This document shows positions 35,385-46,328 of a DNA stretch of 64,000 bases, piece by piece. The translations under genes were made by a program, and so were the position numbers. Below the pieces are notes generated by a model. The model saw nothing but the letters and a program-made list of their open reading frames with translations. It did no database searches and was not told where the DNA came from. The DNA lies in assembly GCA_028571685.1 (NCBI GenBank), contig CM053154.1, forward strand, positions 9,461,501 through 9,525,500, read 5' to 3'. How positions within the stretch are numbered: the stretch's first letter is position 1; each line of letters opens with the position of its first letter. The DNA is from Heterohyrax brucei. Taxonomy: Eukaryota > Chordata > Mammalia > Hyracoidea > Procaviidae.

Positions 35385-36110
35385 CTTCACTATGAGTCAA
35401 GAAGTCCATGTTGCTATTGTTGTGTGACATCAAGTGAAAACAAAAATCCTCATAACTGGACCAGTAAGCAACACTGTCATAAATGGAGAAAGACTGAGGT
35501 TGTCAAGGATTTCATTTTACTTGGGTCCACAATCAACACCCATGGAAGCAGCAGTCAAGACATCAAAAGGTGTATTGCACTGGGAAAATCTGCTGTAAAG
35601 GATCTCTTTAAAGTATTCCAAAGTAAGGATGTCACCTTGAAGACTAAAATGCGCCTGACCCAAACCATGGTATTTTCAATCACATCATATGCATGTGAAC
35701 GCTGGACAATGAACAAAGAAGACAGAATTAATGCCTTTGAATTGCGGTGTTGGAGAAGAATGTTGAATGCACTGTGGACTGCCAAAAGAACAAACAGATC
35801 TGTTCTGGAAGAAGTACAACAAGAGTGCTCCTTGGAATCAAAGACGCCAAGACTGAATCTTACATATTTTGGACATGCTGTCAGGAGGGGTCAGTCCCCA
35901 GAGAAGGACAGCATGCTTCGTAGAGTAGAGGGTCAGCAAGAAAGAGGAAGACCCTCAATGAGATGGATTGACGCAGCGGCCGCAACAATGTGCTTAAGCA
36001 TAAAAATGATTGTGGACAGGGCACAAGACACGGCAGTGTTTCATTCTGCTGTTCATAGGGTCTCTATGACTTGGAACCAACTCGACAGCATCTAACAACA
36101 ACAACAACAT
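35385..36110 (+). mobile_element. RTE/BovB-type LINE, ORF2 C-terminal part with (AAC)n tail
   Basis: The last part of a non-LTR retrotransposon ORF2, after the reverse transcriptase core. One frame is open from about 35373 to the stop at 36095. Family blocks are visible: DFILLGSTINTHGSS, SYACERWTMNKEDR, NAFELRCWRRMLNALWTA, YFGHAVRRGQSPEKDSML and GRPSMRWIDA. A tail of (AAC)n follows at 36095-36110, typical of RTE. Endonuclease and reverse transcriptase domains are missing, so it is a 5'-truncated, dead copy. The start codon in this frame has no meaning; the frame simply opens inside the element. It is not a host gene. Confidence 0.9.
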
Positions 36111-36111
36111 C

Positions 36112-36264
36112 CAGTGGACAGTGACCCACAGCCACACTGTAGGACAGAACTGCCCCAGTAGTGTCTTCTAGGCTATAACCTTTTCTCTCACCCTGTGGCA
36201 GGTAGATGTGAACTGCAGACCTTTCAGTTAGCAGCCAAGCATCTAAGCATTACATCGGGGCTGC
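36112..36264 (-). mobile_element. AfroSINE, antisense, next to the RTE tail
   Basis: CACACTGTAGGACAGAACTG to GCATTACATCGGGGCTGC. It abuts the AAC tail of the RTE copy, tail to tail. Confidence 0.7.
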
Positions 36265-36970
36265 TTCAAGAAGGGCAGAGGGACCCCTTTTCTTCCCCAG
36301 CAATTACAGGAACACTCCAAATGCTGGTGAGGAGTTACCTTCCTACCACCTTTGTGGAAACCACAAGTGGAAATCTAGCAAGAATTTCAAAGGGCATTCC
36401 TTTCTTTCCCCTCTGCATTTCTAGAAACCATAGGTTGCTTGCTTTGGGACATGGCTGGGTGAATGCAGGTGGGTGTGAGGTCAGCTGGACCCCAGCCACA
36501 AAGCCACAGTTTCAGGACTGACACATACCCCAGAGTGACTTCCTTGATCCTGGAGAGCACTGGAGGCATCCTCAGAGAGTTTCCGTTTGCACATCAGCAA
36601 TTCAGAGTTTAGAACTCAATTCCCGTGAAAAGAGACTGGGGACCAGGATGAGGCTGGAGGATGCAGTCACACATCCACTGCTGGAAACAGAAGTCCTTTC
36701 AGATTAGGGAGAGATTGAAAAGTTCAAGGAGACCTGTGAGCACCTGACTTACAGAATGACTCTCCTTTAAACAAAACCAAAAGGGGGCACATAGGAGAAC
36801 AGATAGGAATTTGTGTTTCTTTTTGGCTTTGTTGGCCAGAGATTACCTTCAAAAGGAATATGGTACACATAATAATAGCTATCTAAATTGTACTGAGTTC
36901 TCATTATTTGTCAGGCCCTTTACATACATTTTCAAATCTACAAGTAAGGAGGATAAAATCTGTTAGGAAA
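36265..36970. other. Unassigned; MIR-like piece near 36870-36960
   Basis: AATAATAGCTATCTAAATTG and CAGGCCCTTTACATACATTT look like antisense MIR. No gene recognised. Confidence 0.4.
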
Positions 36971-37138
36971 ACAAACCCAAACCAAAAACCCACTGCTGTC
37001 AAGTCAATTCCAACTCACAGCAACCCTATAGGTCAGAGCAGAACTACCCCATAGTTTCCAAGGAGCACCTGGTGGATTCGAACTGCTAACTCTGGTTAGC
37101 AGCTATAGCACTTAACCACTATGCCACCAGTGTGCCCA
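36971..37138 (-). mobile_element. AfroSINE, antisense
   Basis: ACCAAAAACCCACTGCTGTC to ACTATGCCACCAGTGTGCCC. Confidence 0.9.
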
Positions 37139-38159
37139 GGAAAACAAACATGACCCTCAAAGGCAGTACTGTAATGGTCAGTGAGCTCAGCATTCAGGCT
37201 TGTTTCTGGGTGACATTAAGGGTGTGGATCTGATGTACCCCTGATTAAGCTAAAACGTGAACCCCTAAAATAAATAAATCACCACCACAGATCACGGAAG
37301 CAACCTGGTTGACTGAGAGGGAGGCAGGGATGAAGAACAGAAACACACACACAGCAACTGTGGGTTCTGTCTTAAGAACTTCCACAAATGTGAACTTGCC
37401 TGGATCTGTACAAACCGACTTTCACAAATGATGGTGGTCAGAAGTCATCTTCACAGGAAGAGGCATCTCATTATGTCCTAGAGAATGCAGAAGCCAAAAA
37501 GGTTTTAGCACCTTCATCCACCTCTAGACAATCACCTTTCACAACAACTTTAAAAGAAAAGGGATGCCAAGTCCTTTTCAAAAAGACTTCACGCTCGCTC
37601 TAATTCTCTTCCTCCTTGTGTCAGTCGGGGTTCACTCAGAGGACCAGAGACACTGGGATATTACAGAATAAGGGCTCCGTAGTAAGGGTCCAACCTTACA
37701 CAGCTGAAGGGAACGTGAAGATGAAGGTCCAGAAGGAGTACTGGAAGATCAGAGAAGGCAGTACTGAACTGGCAACCTGAGCAGTCAGGTGTGTCCAGCC
37801 ACCAGAGGGACTGCAAAGGGGAAGTGGAGTGGCCAAGGCGGGGCAGCTGTCTCTGCCCTGCGGGTCTGCAGCTAAACAAAGGGTGATGGGCCAGGTGTCC
37901 AGGTGTCTGAAAGAAGAGCTGGAGGCCAAGCAAACCAACATGGGGCAAGCAGGAATCCCTCAGGCCCCTCTGCAAGTCTCCATCGGCCCACCTGACAGAG
38001 AAGACAGCTGAGAGAGTAACAGTCGCCCCTCTCCTTCAGCCCTCCCGGTCTGACCCTGGGTACTTCTGGGCCAACGCTAACCCGGAACCATACAGAGAAG
38101 AGGATGCTGGGGAACGTAGTTCGCGGCCTAACCGAGGCTACGCAGCACCGTGCACCAGC
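37139..38159. other. Unassigned sequence
   Basis: TCGGGGTTCACTCAGAGGAC at 37626 may be the edge of an old repeat. The minus-strand ORF at 37661-37975 has no family resemblance. Confidence 0.35.
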
Positions 38160-38465
38160 CTCTTTTAATTAAATACAGAATATTTAAAGTTATTATTCAC
38201 ATCTTTGGGGAGCCTGTACATTTTAATCATAATTACATGATAAATATTTCATGGTATATATCTTTGTCATATAATTAGGAATAAAAAATGTAACCTCAAA
38301 AAGATGCTAAATAATTCAACGGCTGAGGATGTGATTAAGGCCATGATTGAAATATGGTCAGAATGTAACTCGAGGTCTTCAGATATGATCTTCCAAGCAA
38401 CACGCATCCAGGTCATATCACGAGAGGCAAGAAATAGCCTGGTCAGTTTATAAAATATAAACCAA
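38160..38465. other. AT-rich repeat-free block, candidate conserved element
   Basis: TTTTAATTAAATACAG, AATCATAATTACATGATAAA and CATATAATTAGGAATAAAAA give dense homeobox-like cores with no repeat recognised. Conservation is inferred. Confidence 0.35.
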
Positions 38466-38752
38466 TGTTCATTCTCCTCTGGCCATTGCGGAGGTCAGTA
38501 CTCATTCCTTTTGCAAAGATCGTCTCCCCCCTTTTCAAGTCTCCTGAGGCTGGGGGGCTTCGAAAGTCCCCCACAGCACCTCATACAAGGACAGCCGGCA
38601 CCCGGGAAGTAGGCCTTGACAAATTTGAGGCTAACTGCAGATTTACTGCGCCCTGCTTTGTACAAAGCACTCTGCTTGGTGCCGGAGAGCCGTGAGCCAC
38701 GGAAGTCCTTCACCCCCGACTCACGGCCGCCCCACGTGGGTGGCGTGAAGCT

Positions 38753-38886
38753 GCCGCAGAAGGTTTTCAGGACTGACCTTCCATCAGGTCCCAGGCCTGT
38801 CCTCCCAGGGGCCTCCGGGTGGGCCTAAACGGCCAACCTTTTGAGCAGCAGTCAAGCCCTAAACTTGGTGCCCTACCCAGGACCTC
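38753..38886 (-). mobile_element. AfroSINE head half, antisense
   Basis: GGTTTTCAGGACTGACCTTC to GTGCCCTACCCAGGACCTCC; the 3' tail is missing. Confidence 0.65.
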
Positions 38887-39083
38887 CCCCCACGACCCTC
38901 AGGGGCCCCTAACAAGAGACTGTAATTTACTCCGAAACACAGACTAGATCTGGTAACCGCTGTAACTAAGTGCAGGCTGACACCTAACTAGCGGGGAGGT
39001 CAGAAGAATCTGATACCCGAAATCCGCAGCAGCTTCTCACAGGAGGTGGGAACAGCCCATGAGGGCTAAGACTTCAAAAGGAT

Positions 39084-39247
39084 GGCGCGCATGCGTGCGT
39101 CCGTCTGCGTGTGCGTGCGTGCGTGCGTCCGGCTGTGTTTGTGCGTGCGTGCGTGCGTGCATCCGTCTGCGTGTGCGTGCGTGCGTCCGTCTGTCCGTCT
39201 GTCCGTCTGTGTGTGCATGCGTCCGTCTGTCCATGCGTGCGTGCAAG
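39084..39247. repeat. CpG-rich TGCG/TCCG tandem tract
   Basis: About 160 bases of GCGTGCGT, TCCGTCTG and GTGTGCGT units. The tract alternates purine and pyrimidine over long runs and is dense in CpG, which is unusual in CpG-poor intergenic DNA. Low-complexity ORFs open in several frames and are not genes. Confidence 0.9.
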
Positions 39248-39551
39248 ACAGGGTGGAGAGTGTATGAAGACAAACTTCGGAACTTTTGGAGCAGAAGTTG
39301 GGGCGCAGCTTATGGATGGATCCGCTGAGATGCCCCCGTGCCTGTCCTTCAACCTCCATAAAAGTGGATGCCTGCAGGTCTCATCATTCAACCTTCAAAC
39401 ACAGCCATAAACGCTTGTATCAAGTTTTAGAACCTGAATTTAAAGAGCTTACATTCTGTTGAGGGAATTGGAAACTTTTAGGTGTGTCCAGCAAAACCTT
39501 GTACCATATACCCTTCCAGGTAGTCGTTCACGTTAAAAAAAAGAGAAAAAA
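39248..39551. other. Unassigned sequence
   Basis: No gene or repeat recognised. Confidence 0.35.
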
Positions 39552-39688
39552 GCAGCGTTCCTATTGAGTCTATTCCAACTTCTAGTAACCCTGTAGGACA
39601 GAGGAGAACTGACCCACAGGGTTTCCAAGAAGCAGTTGGTGGGTTCAAACTACCAACCTTTTGGTTATCAGTCTGCCACAAGGTTTCC
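39552..39688 (-). mobile_element. AfroSINE, antisense
   Basis: GAGTCTATTCCAACTTCTAG to GTCTGCCACAAGGTTTCC. Confidence 0.8.
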
Positions 39689-39762
39689 AGAAACCCAAAC
39701 CCATTGCCATCAAGTTGATTCATACAGTGACGCTGTTAAGACAGAACTGCCCCACAGGGCGT
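39689..39762 (-). mobile_element. AfroSINE 3' half, antisense
   Basis: AACCCAAACCCATTGCCATC and GACAGAACTGCCCCACAGGG; the head is missing. Confidence 0.75.
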
Positions 39763-39925
39763 TTATACACAGAGATATTTATAGAGTGTCTACTCTGGAC
39801 AAGGCCCTGGGGGGAGGAGGGGAAATTAAGACACCTTCCTTGCCCTGAATTCACTCGTTACCTAGCACAGTCTGGAACTTAGTATGGTTCAATAAATATT
39901 TATATAAAGAATGACTCAATGAATG
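39763..39925 (+). repeat. Possible L2/MIR3-type fragment
   Basis: GAGTGTCTACTCTGGACAAG and TCAATAAATATTTATATAAAG follow the L2 3' pattern loosely. Confidence 0.4.
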
Positions 39926-40004
39926 AATTGGTGGGCAAGAAAATTGCACATGGCAAATCAACTATAACACAGAGAGACAAAGTGGTGTAGCAGGTTAACT
40001 GGTC

Positions 40005-40140
40005 AGGTTCTGGAATTAAGCTGAGGATGCTAGCTTTGTGACCTGGGGGTGTTATCTGACCTCTTGTGGCCTCAGTTTCCTCATCTGTGAGATGGGATAA
40101 TATCACCGTGTTGGCTTGCTGTGAGGGTAAAGCATGCAAG
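40005..40140 (+). repeat. MIR
   Basis: TAGCTTTGTGACCTGGGGGT and CCTCAGTTTCCTCATCTGTG. Confidence 0.8.
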
Positions 40141-40157
40141 GAGGAGAAAATGGTCCA

Positions 40158-40660
40158 TGTCACAGGTTGAATTGTGTCCCCAAAAACATGTGCATCAGTT
40201 TGGCTGTACCATGGTACCCAGTATTATGTGACCATCCACCATTTTGTCATCTGATGTGATTTTCCTATGTGTTGGAAATCCTACCACTATGATGTTACTG
40301 AGATGGATTAGCAACAGTTAGGTTAATGAGATTTACAAAGTTAGATTGTGTCTTAAGCCAAACTCTCTTAGATAGAAAAAAAGAGAAGTGAGCAGAGAGA
40401 CATGGGGGCCCTCATACCACTAAGAAAGCAGCACCAGGAACACAGCACATCCCTTGCACCTAAGGGTCCTGAGCAACCAAGGGAAAGCTGATGACAAGGC
40501 TCTTCCTTCAGAAACAGCAGAGAGGGAGCCTTCCCCCGGAGCTGGCATTCTGAATTCAGACTTCCAGCCAGCTGGACTGTGAGAGAATCAACTTCTCTTT
40601 GTTAAAGCGTCCACTTGTGGTGTTTCTGTTATTGCAACACTGGATGACTGAGACAATTGG
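40158..40660 (+). mobile_element. MaLR-like solo LTR
   Basis: Starts near CAGGTTGAATTGTGTCCCCA and ends CACTGGATGACTGAGACA. In between are GCCTTCCCCCGGAGCTGGCA and AGACTTCCAGCCAGCTGGAC. It has the size and layout of a MaLR-type LTR and no internal region nearby. A relative lies at 47.02-47.55 kb. Confidence 0.65.
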
Positions 40661-40793
40661 TCTCCTGACACCTAGCCCAAAGCTGTTACTCACCAAGTCT
40701 TATTCCAAAGCAGAATTTTTGCTCTAAGAACATGTAAGCATAGAACATTTTCCCAACGTCTTCCTCCTTCAAAATGACATGAAAAATCTATTT

Positions 40794-40963
40794 AAAAACC
40801 TAACCCACTACCGAGGACTCGACTCTGACTCACAGCAACCCTATAGGATAAAGGAGAACTGCACCAAAGAGCTCCCAATCTTTATGGAAGCAGACTGCCA
40901 CCCCTTTCTCCCATGCAGTGGCCTGTGAGTTCGAACCGCTGACTTTTTGGTTAGCAGTGGAAA
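40794..40963 (-). mobile_element. AfroSINE, antisense
   Basis: AAACCTAACCCACTACCGAG to CTGACTTTTTGGTTAGCAG; includes the long-form middle section and lacks the head end. Confidence 0.8.
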
Positions 40964-41459
40964 TGGCCACCTTCCTAATACGCATCATTTAACAGGACAG
41001 GGCTGACCCCAAGTGTTCCTTGTCTTCTGAAAACCCTTCTAAACCTGAACCAACCAGGCCCGGGAGGGCTGTCAAGCGCACCTTCTAGGCTAGGCTTGTG
41101 CTGCAGTGCTCAGCTACACACCCAAAGTAAGACACGCTTTCTCACTGTGTCCTCAAAAAGCCAATCCCTAATGTCATACAGGTGCCAGAACGGACCCGGT
41201 GTTGGAGCCTGTGGCCACACCATGAGCTTTCTTAACTGTTGCCACCTACCACCTTCTGCACCAAATGACACAATAGTGTCCCAAACACCCATTTCAAATA
41301 ACCCACCAGCCAAGGCCACATCTTCCTAAGTCAACTTTTGCAGAGATGCCTTTGTCTGGCTATTGACTAAAAGGAAGAGATGGAGAGAAGATGAAAAAGA
41401 AAAGGTAGACTGTATGCCTACAATTACAAACCTTCATCATTGGCTCTAAGCCATGACCA
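40964..41459. other. Unassigned sequence
   Basis: No gene or repeat recognised. Confidence 0.35.
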
Positions 41460-41615
41460 AGAAAAAACCAACCCCATTGCTGTCCAGGCAATTCTGACTC
41501 CTAGTGACACTATAGGACTGTCCCACAGGGTTTCGGAGGAGCAGCTGGATTTGAAATGCAGAGCTTTTGGTTGCCAGCCTGATACTTAGTGAGTATGCTA
41601 CCATGCTCTTTTTTT
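41460..41615 (-). mobile_element. AfroSINE, antisense
   Basis: AACCAACCCCATTGCTGTCC to GAGTATGCTACCATGCTCT; diverged. Confidence 0.8.
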
Positions 41616-42704
41616 TTTTGTCTCACACCGAGAAAGGGGTCCTTCCTTTAAAGGTGTGTCACATGGCTCTCAGCCCAGCGTAGGTATCTAGTCCCTGAGG
41701 GTCATGAGGCTTTTGTGAGAGACACCTGGTCACTAAAAGAGCAGCCACGACTCCATGGTTTTTCCACAAGGGCCTCAACATTCAATAAGAGGCTAGGCCT
41801 TAAGAAGCTTTTCAGATCCCTGCTCTCCAGATGTCCAAGGAGCTGGGATACCCTTCCTTCAGCAGGTTCCAAGGTAAGGCAGAGACGGCTTGTTTCAAAC
41901 TTTTTCTCCAGTTCCCAATTCCTGGTGGCCTTCTTCTGTTTCCAGGCCCAGGCCTAGACTCTGGCACAGCTGCCACCCAGCGAACAAGCCCACTTTCTCT
42001 TTCACCAGCTGCTTCTCCTGAGAGGCCCAAAGTAAAACCTTTTCCAGGCATGTTGGCCCTCTTGTTCCAAATCTACACTAAGATGCTCAAAGCAACAAGT
42101 GGTAAAAGGAACTTCCCCTCACCTTTGTTTTTCTGCCCTCACTCCGCTAGGAAGCACTAACCAGAGGCAAACCAGTTTAAAATACAGTGATGAAACCCAG
42201 AGGGAATGTGGACCAAAAGGTCAAAACTATCCAGGAGAGGAAACGGGAGTAATCTACTCCCCTGGCTTTGGCTGGGTTCTTACTTATCTTGGCATCAATA
42301 AAAAATAAAAACTTTTCTGAAATTCTGACTGGTGGGCAAATTAAAATTTTGCCTTAATAAGCAAATTTAGAAAAAATTGAAATTTCAGGTTAGTCCTACT
42401 GTCTCCCAGTTAATCCAAAGAGCTTACTGTCTGCGTGTTTCCTCAGGTTTAACCCAAATTGCCAGCTCGGAAGTCTTGGATAGCCTGTTTCACTGTTTTC
42501 AGCCAAAAGAATGCTTCTATAGAAACACTGAATGTGCCCAGTATGCCTTGATGGCTAATCAGGTTTTCTAACCCAAGGTCCTATTCAACACATAGAGCAA
42601 ATTATTACCATCATTAACACACAATATGTTAACACCCACAAAGAACTCACTCTTTGGGGTTAAATATGTTTCTTCGAGCAAGTCAATGTATCACAGATAC
42701 ATTG
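41616..42704. other. Unassigned sequence
   Basis: Short T run near 41611-41620. No gene recognised. ORFs here are short and overlap on both strands. Confidence 0.35.
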
Positions 42705-42863
42705 TTAAGCCGCTGCTGTTGAGTTGACTCTAACTCATGGCGACCCTATAGACAGAGTAGAACTGCCCCATAGAGTTTGCAAGGAGCGCCTGGTGGATTT
42801 GAACTGCCAACCTTTTGGGTTAGCAGATGGAGCACTTCACCACTTCACCACCAGGGTTTCCTA
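42705..42863 (-). mobile_element. AfroSINE, antisense
   Basis: AAGCCGCTGCTGTTGAGTTG to CACTTCACCACCAGGGTTTCC. Confidence 0.9.
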
Positions 42864-44620
42864 ATTCTGTGTTCGTGCAGTCCAGATACCTGAGATTTCT
42901 TTTACTATTAGCAAGCTTCGGGTTGGAGTCAACAGCCAAGCGCTGCGTCGCGATGAGCAGCATCAACAGATACACTGACATGCTGCACGTTATTGAAAAG
43001 CTAAGCAAACAAAGGGGAAGTCCAACCTGGGACAGGTTCACCTTCTATCCCCATAAATAAAGAAAGCCAAGCTGAGGACCAAGATAATTGACAATGCCCA
43101 TTCTAGACGCGGGTAGTAGTGGAGAAGCTGGATGTTCAGCCGGTAAAGAACAGCAGCAAACAGCCATGTGATGAGGCTGATTGCTAATATACCTGCCCTC
43201 TGTTGCCAATTTCACCTGTGTGCCAGTCACATGTAGAAAACTGTGCCTCCTCTGAGTACCAATGATAATCTTAAAGGACTAATGAAGAACCTAGTAAGAA
43301 GACAGCCACTTCCATACCCAAAGCTCGGTGGAGTGGGGACTCACATCACTGTTTCTCCGGGACAGGGCTTTCCTTTAAGTGGAGAATGCTAGTAACTGAA
43401 TGCCACGTTAAGCAATGAAATATTGACAGGACTGAAGGGTTTCTGTCAGGCAATTCAGTAAGAATGTTAGGGTCTTGCTGGCTGAGGAGATATGGGTAAT
43501 AAAACACCAAAGACAAATTGTCTGGGCTCTTTAAGAATACATGGCTGGTGCTAAGACAATCTTCAAGAGCCAAGTATTTTAAGAATTATAAAGTGATGTT
43601 ATAACAAGGTCAGGAATCTGGGTGCATAGGTTTTAAATTACTGCAATAGCCTATAACGGAGTCCTATAAAGAGGATGAAAGGTACTTCGTTACAACATTG
43701 GAAAAGCAAACTCAGGTGTTTCTGGACTACCAGGTGTAATTTGTACGGCTTCTTCAGGTTGTGTTAACTGAACCAGGTTGGCTAGACTGGTCAGAGGTGA
43801 AAGACTATTTCTTGGGAAATGAGTGAGAGTGTGTGAAATAAAACTATTGGAAATGAACTTCCAATTACTTAAGCCTGGCTCCATGCTACATAACGCTCTG
43901 TCAAGTTCACAGGCATGGTATCTACTTTCCAAAGCTTTTTGGTTGGTTGGGTTTTGTTTTTGTTTTTTTTAATTTCTCTCTCTACTCAAGTCAGGTGACT
44001 GGGAAAGTAATCCCACTAATGCTGTATCCAAGAAAAGCAAAACCACAAAGTAAACCAACTGCTCGTCATTGACAGTAAGTACTAAGAGGTGGCTGCCAAC
44101 AGTGAGCATATTAACTAGGCAGGTTAACTCACATCACTGTACCCAGTTACAGCTCTGTACATCACAGTACTCTGGTCTTACCTGCTGAGTTTTCTGCATC
44201 AGGACACAAAATGCTTCTCAACTGAGAAGCCAATGCCCTGTGACAACCCCAGGACAAGTCCTGTAGTTATCTTCCAAAGATGGAAGCATTGTTACCACTG
44301 ATCACAGGAAAGGTGCCTTTGTACTCAGTGGCCCAAGTGGTGTTTTGTGGCCACTGGGCTCCACAGCTTTCGTTTCTCTTAGCACCAGTTCTGAAGCAAT
44401 ACAGGCAGGGGCCATTTTCACAGGAAACTGCTCTATCTAGTCCTTATGGCTTAAATCCGTACTCTCCCAAATGAGAGGTGGGTTACCCAGAGATACTTCA
44501 CAGACTGAGGTGGCCAAGTCAAGGGAGAGACGGCTCTTGACACTAGAACTGTGGGTTTGCTTCCTGGATGCCAACACAAAAGTTTTTTTTAAAAGATTAG
44601 ATACATTGGGTACTACTTAC
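42864..44620. other. Unassigned sequence
   Basis: About 1.75 kb with no gene or repeat that I recognise; a T-rich run lies at 43950-43975. Confidence 0.35.
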
Positions 44621-45935
44621 ACATTCACATATTTTCTTTCTTTTTTATTGTGATTAAATGAACGTATACAATCCAAATTAAATTTGCATGCCCGTCTATC
44701 TGCAGCTTCTTCTGCTCTCCTTGCCTGGTGACTGCATACTCCTCCTTTTTATTCTATACTTGTCATATCCTCTTAACAAGTTCCTGCCCCCTCCTCTCCA
44801 CTCTCTTCTCTCCCATCCAGAAAGAGACCAGTAGGACAGCCTCCTATAAATGCACAGAACCGTAAAGTACACACGCCAGATGGTCACACTGTGTCCCAGG
44901 TCTAGTTCATTTTTGTCCAGAGTTGACCTCACTGGTGTTTTCTGGTCAGGGGCAGCAGCAGGTCTAGGGGCCACACTCCCAGGGGATCCTCCAGGCCATC
45001 GGACCATGAATTCTGGTCTTTCAGTCGAGTTCTTGAGCGGCATCTCTCTTTTTCTTCTGCTGCCACAGGGATTCAACATTGTGTGCCCCACCACAGCTGT
45101 CTTGGGTGGTAGCTGAGCATCATCTGGTTCTTCCGGTCACATGTGGATATGGTCTCCCATTCACAGGGGCCTTTCTGCCTCCTGAGCTCTTTTTACCTTG
45201 TGTCTTTGCTGTTCTCAGTCATCATCTGTTCCAGATGAGTTGGGGCCATTTTGGAGTACCTCAGAAGGCAGCTTGCTAGCTTTTAAGACCCCGGACACCA
45301 CCACCATGGAATGCAGAAGACTCTCTTAGCAATAGGCTAGTTATGTCAATTGGCCTCCATGTCCCCCAAGAACATGGTCCACGAACCTCACCCCTGCTAC
45401 TCTATCCTTGCAATATTGCGTTGAGATTAGAAGAGTTTTCAGTTCACGGTGAAGTTGAGTTAAGGTGATCTACTTCCTTCTGTGTGCTATCACTGCTTTC
45501 ACCTAACCAAATTTCTATCCACTAATCCATGACCAACCCAAGAGTCTTTTCTTCTGTACATCTGTTTTTAAGTCCTTATCATAGGGGTCTCATACAACAT
45601 TTGTCCTTTTGCTGCTGACTGATTTCACTCAGCATAATGTCTTCCAGTTGAAAACAGGTTATGAGATGCTTCCTAAAATCATCTTTGTTCTTTATCACTG
45701 CATAACGTTCCATGGTTTATCCATTCATCTGTTGCTGGGCATCTGGGTTGATTCCATCTTTTTGCTGTTGTAGACTATGCTGCAGTGAACATTCACGTGC
45801 ACCTATCTGTTCATGTGACAGCCTTTGTTTCTGCAGGATATAGTCCAGCAGTGGTATTACTGATCAAATGGTGTCTCTGTTTCCAGTTTTTTAAGGAAGC
45901 ACCAAATTGCTTTCCAAACATTCACATATTTTCTT
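44621..45935 (-). mobile_element. 5'-truncated L1, antisense, with 18-bp target-site duplication
   Basis: Perfect copies of ACATTCACATATTTTCTT at 44621-44638 and 45918-45935 bound the insert. From the left come a short T-rich run (the tail in antisense), a 3' UTR, and from about 45550 the antisense end of ORF2 (GATTTCACTCAGCATAATGTC, GGTTTATCCATTCATCTGTTG, GACTATGCTGCAGTGAACAT). The total insert is about 1.28 kb, so it is heavily 5'-truncated. Confidence 0.9.
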
Positions 45936-46175
45936 AAGAAACCAGAAGCTTCTGTTAGATTATGCTGTTTTCACCCATGAGAGACCCAGCAAAGTCAGGG
46001 ACAGCTGTCACTCCTCTTGTGACAGTGGCTGACTGCATCTGAAAAAGGGGTCACTCAACTTCTCCCCTACCAGCTTGTAGTTTTGTCCCTTTCCTTCCAC
46101 ATCTTATTAAGATGCCAGATACTGAACACAGTACTACATGAACGTGAAAGCATGGTTGGGTACTTCTCTTAATGG
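45936..46175. other. Unassigned sequence
   Basis: No gene or repeat recognised. Confidence 0.35.
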
Positions 46176-46324
46176 GCAACCCTGGTAGTGGAGTGGTTGT
46201 GCTGCAGATGCAAAAAAGGTCACCAGTTCGAACTCACCAGGCAGTCCTTGCAAACTGTATGGACAGCTCTACTCTGCCCTCTAGGGTCAGTGAGTCAGAA
46301 TCGACTCAACAGGCAATGGGTATC
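46176..46324 (+). mobile_element. AfroSINE, forward
   Basis: CAACCCTGGTAGTGGAGTGG head, GAGTCAGAATCGACTCAACA tail. Confidence 0.85.
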
Positions 46325-46328
46325 CTTA

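Noticed and set aside
35373-36095. A host gene encoded by the 240-codon ORF
   Set aside because: The protein blocks and the AAC tail identify it as the end of an RTE/BovB LINE ORF2.
39037-39410. Overlapping ORFs in the TGCG tract
   Set aside because: Same artefact of tandem repetition; low-complexity Arg/Thr or Cys/Val peptides.
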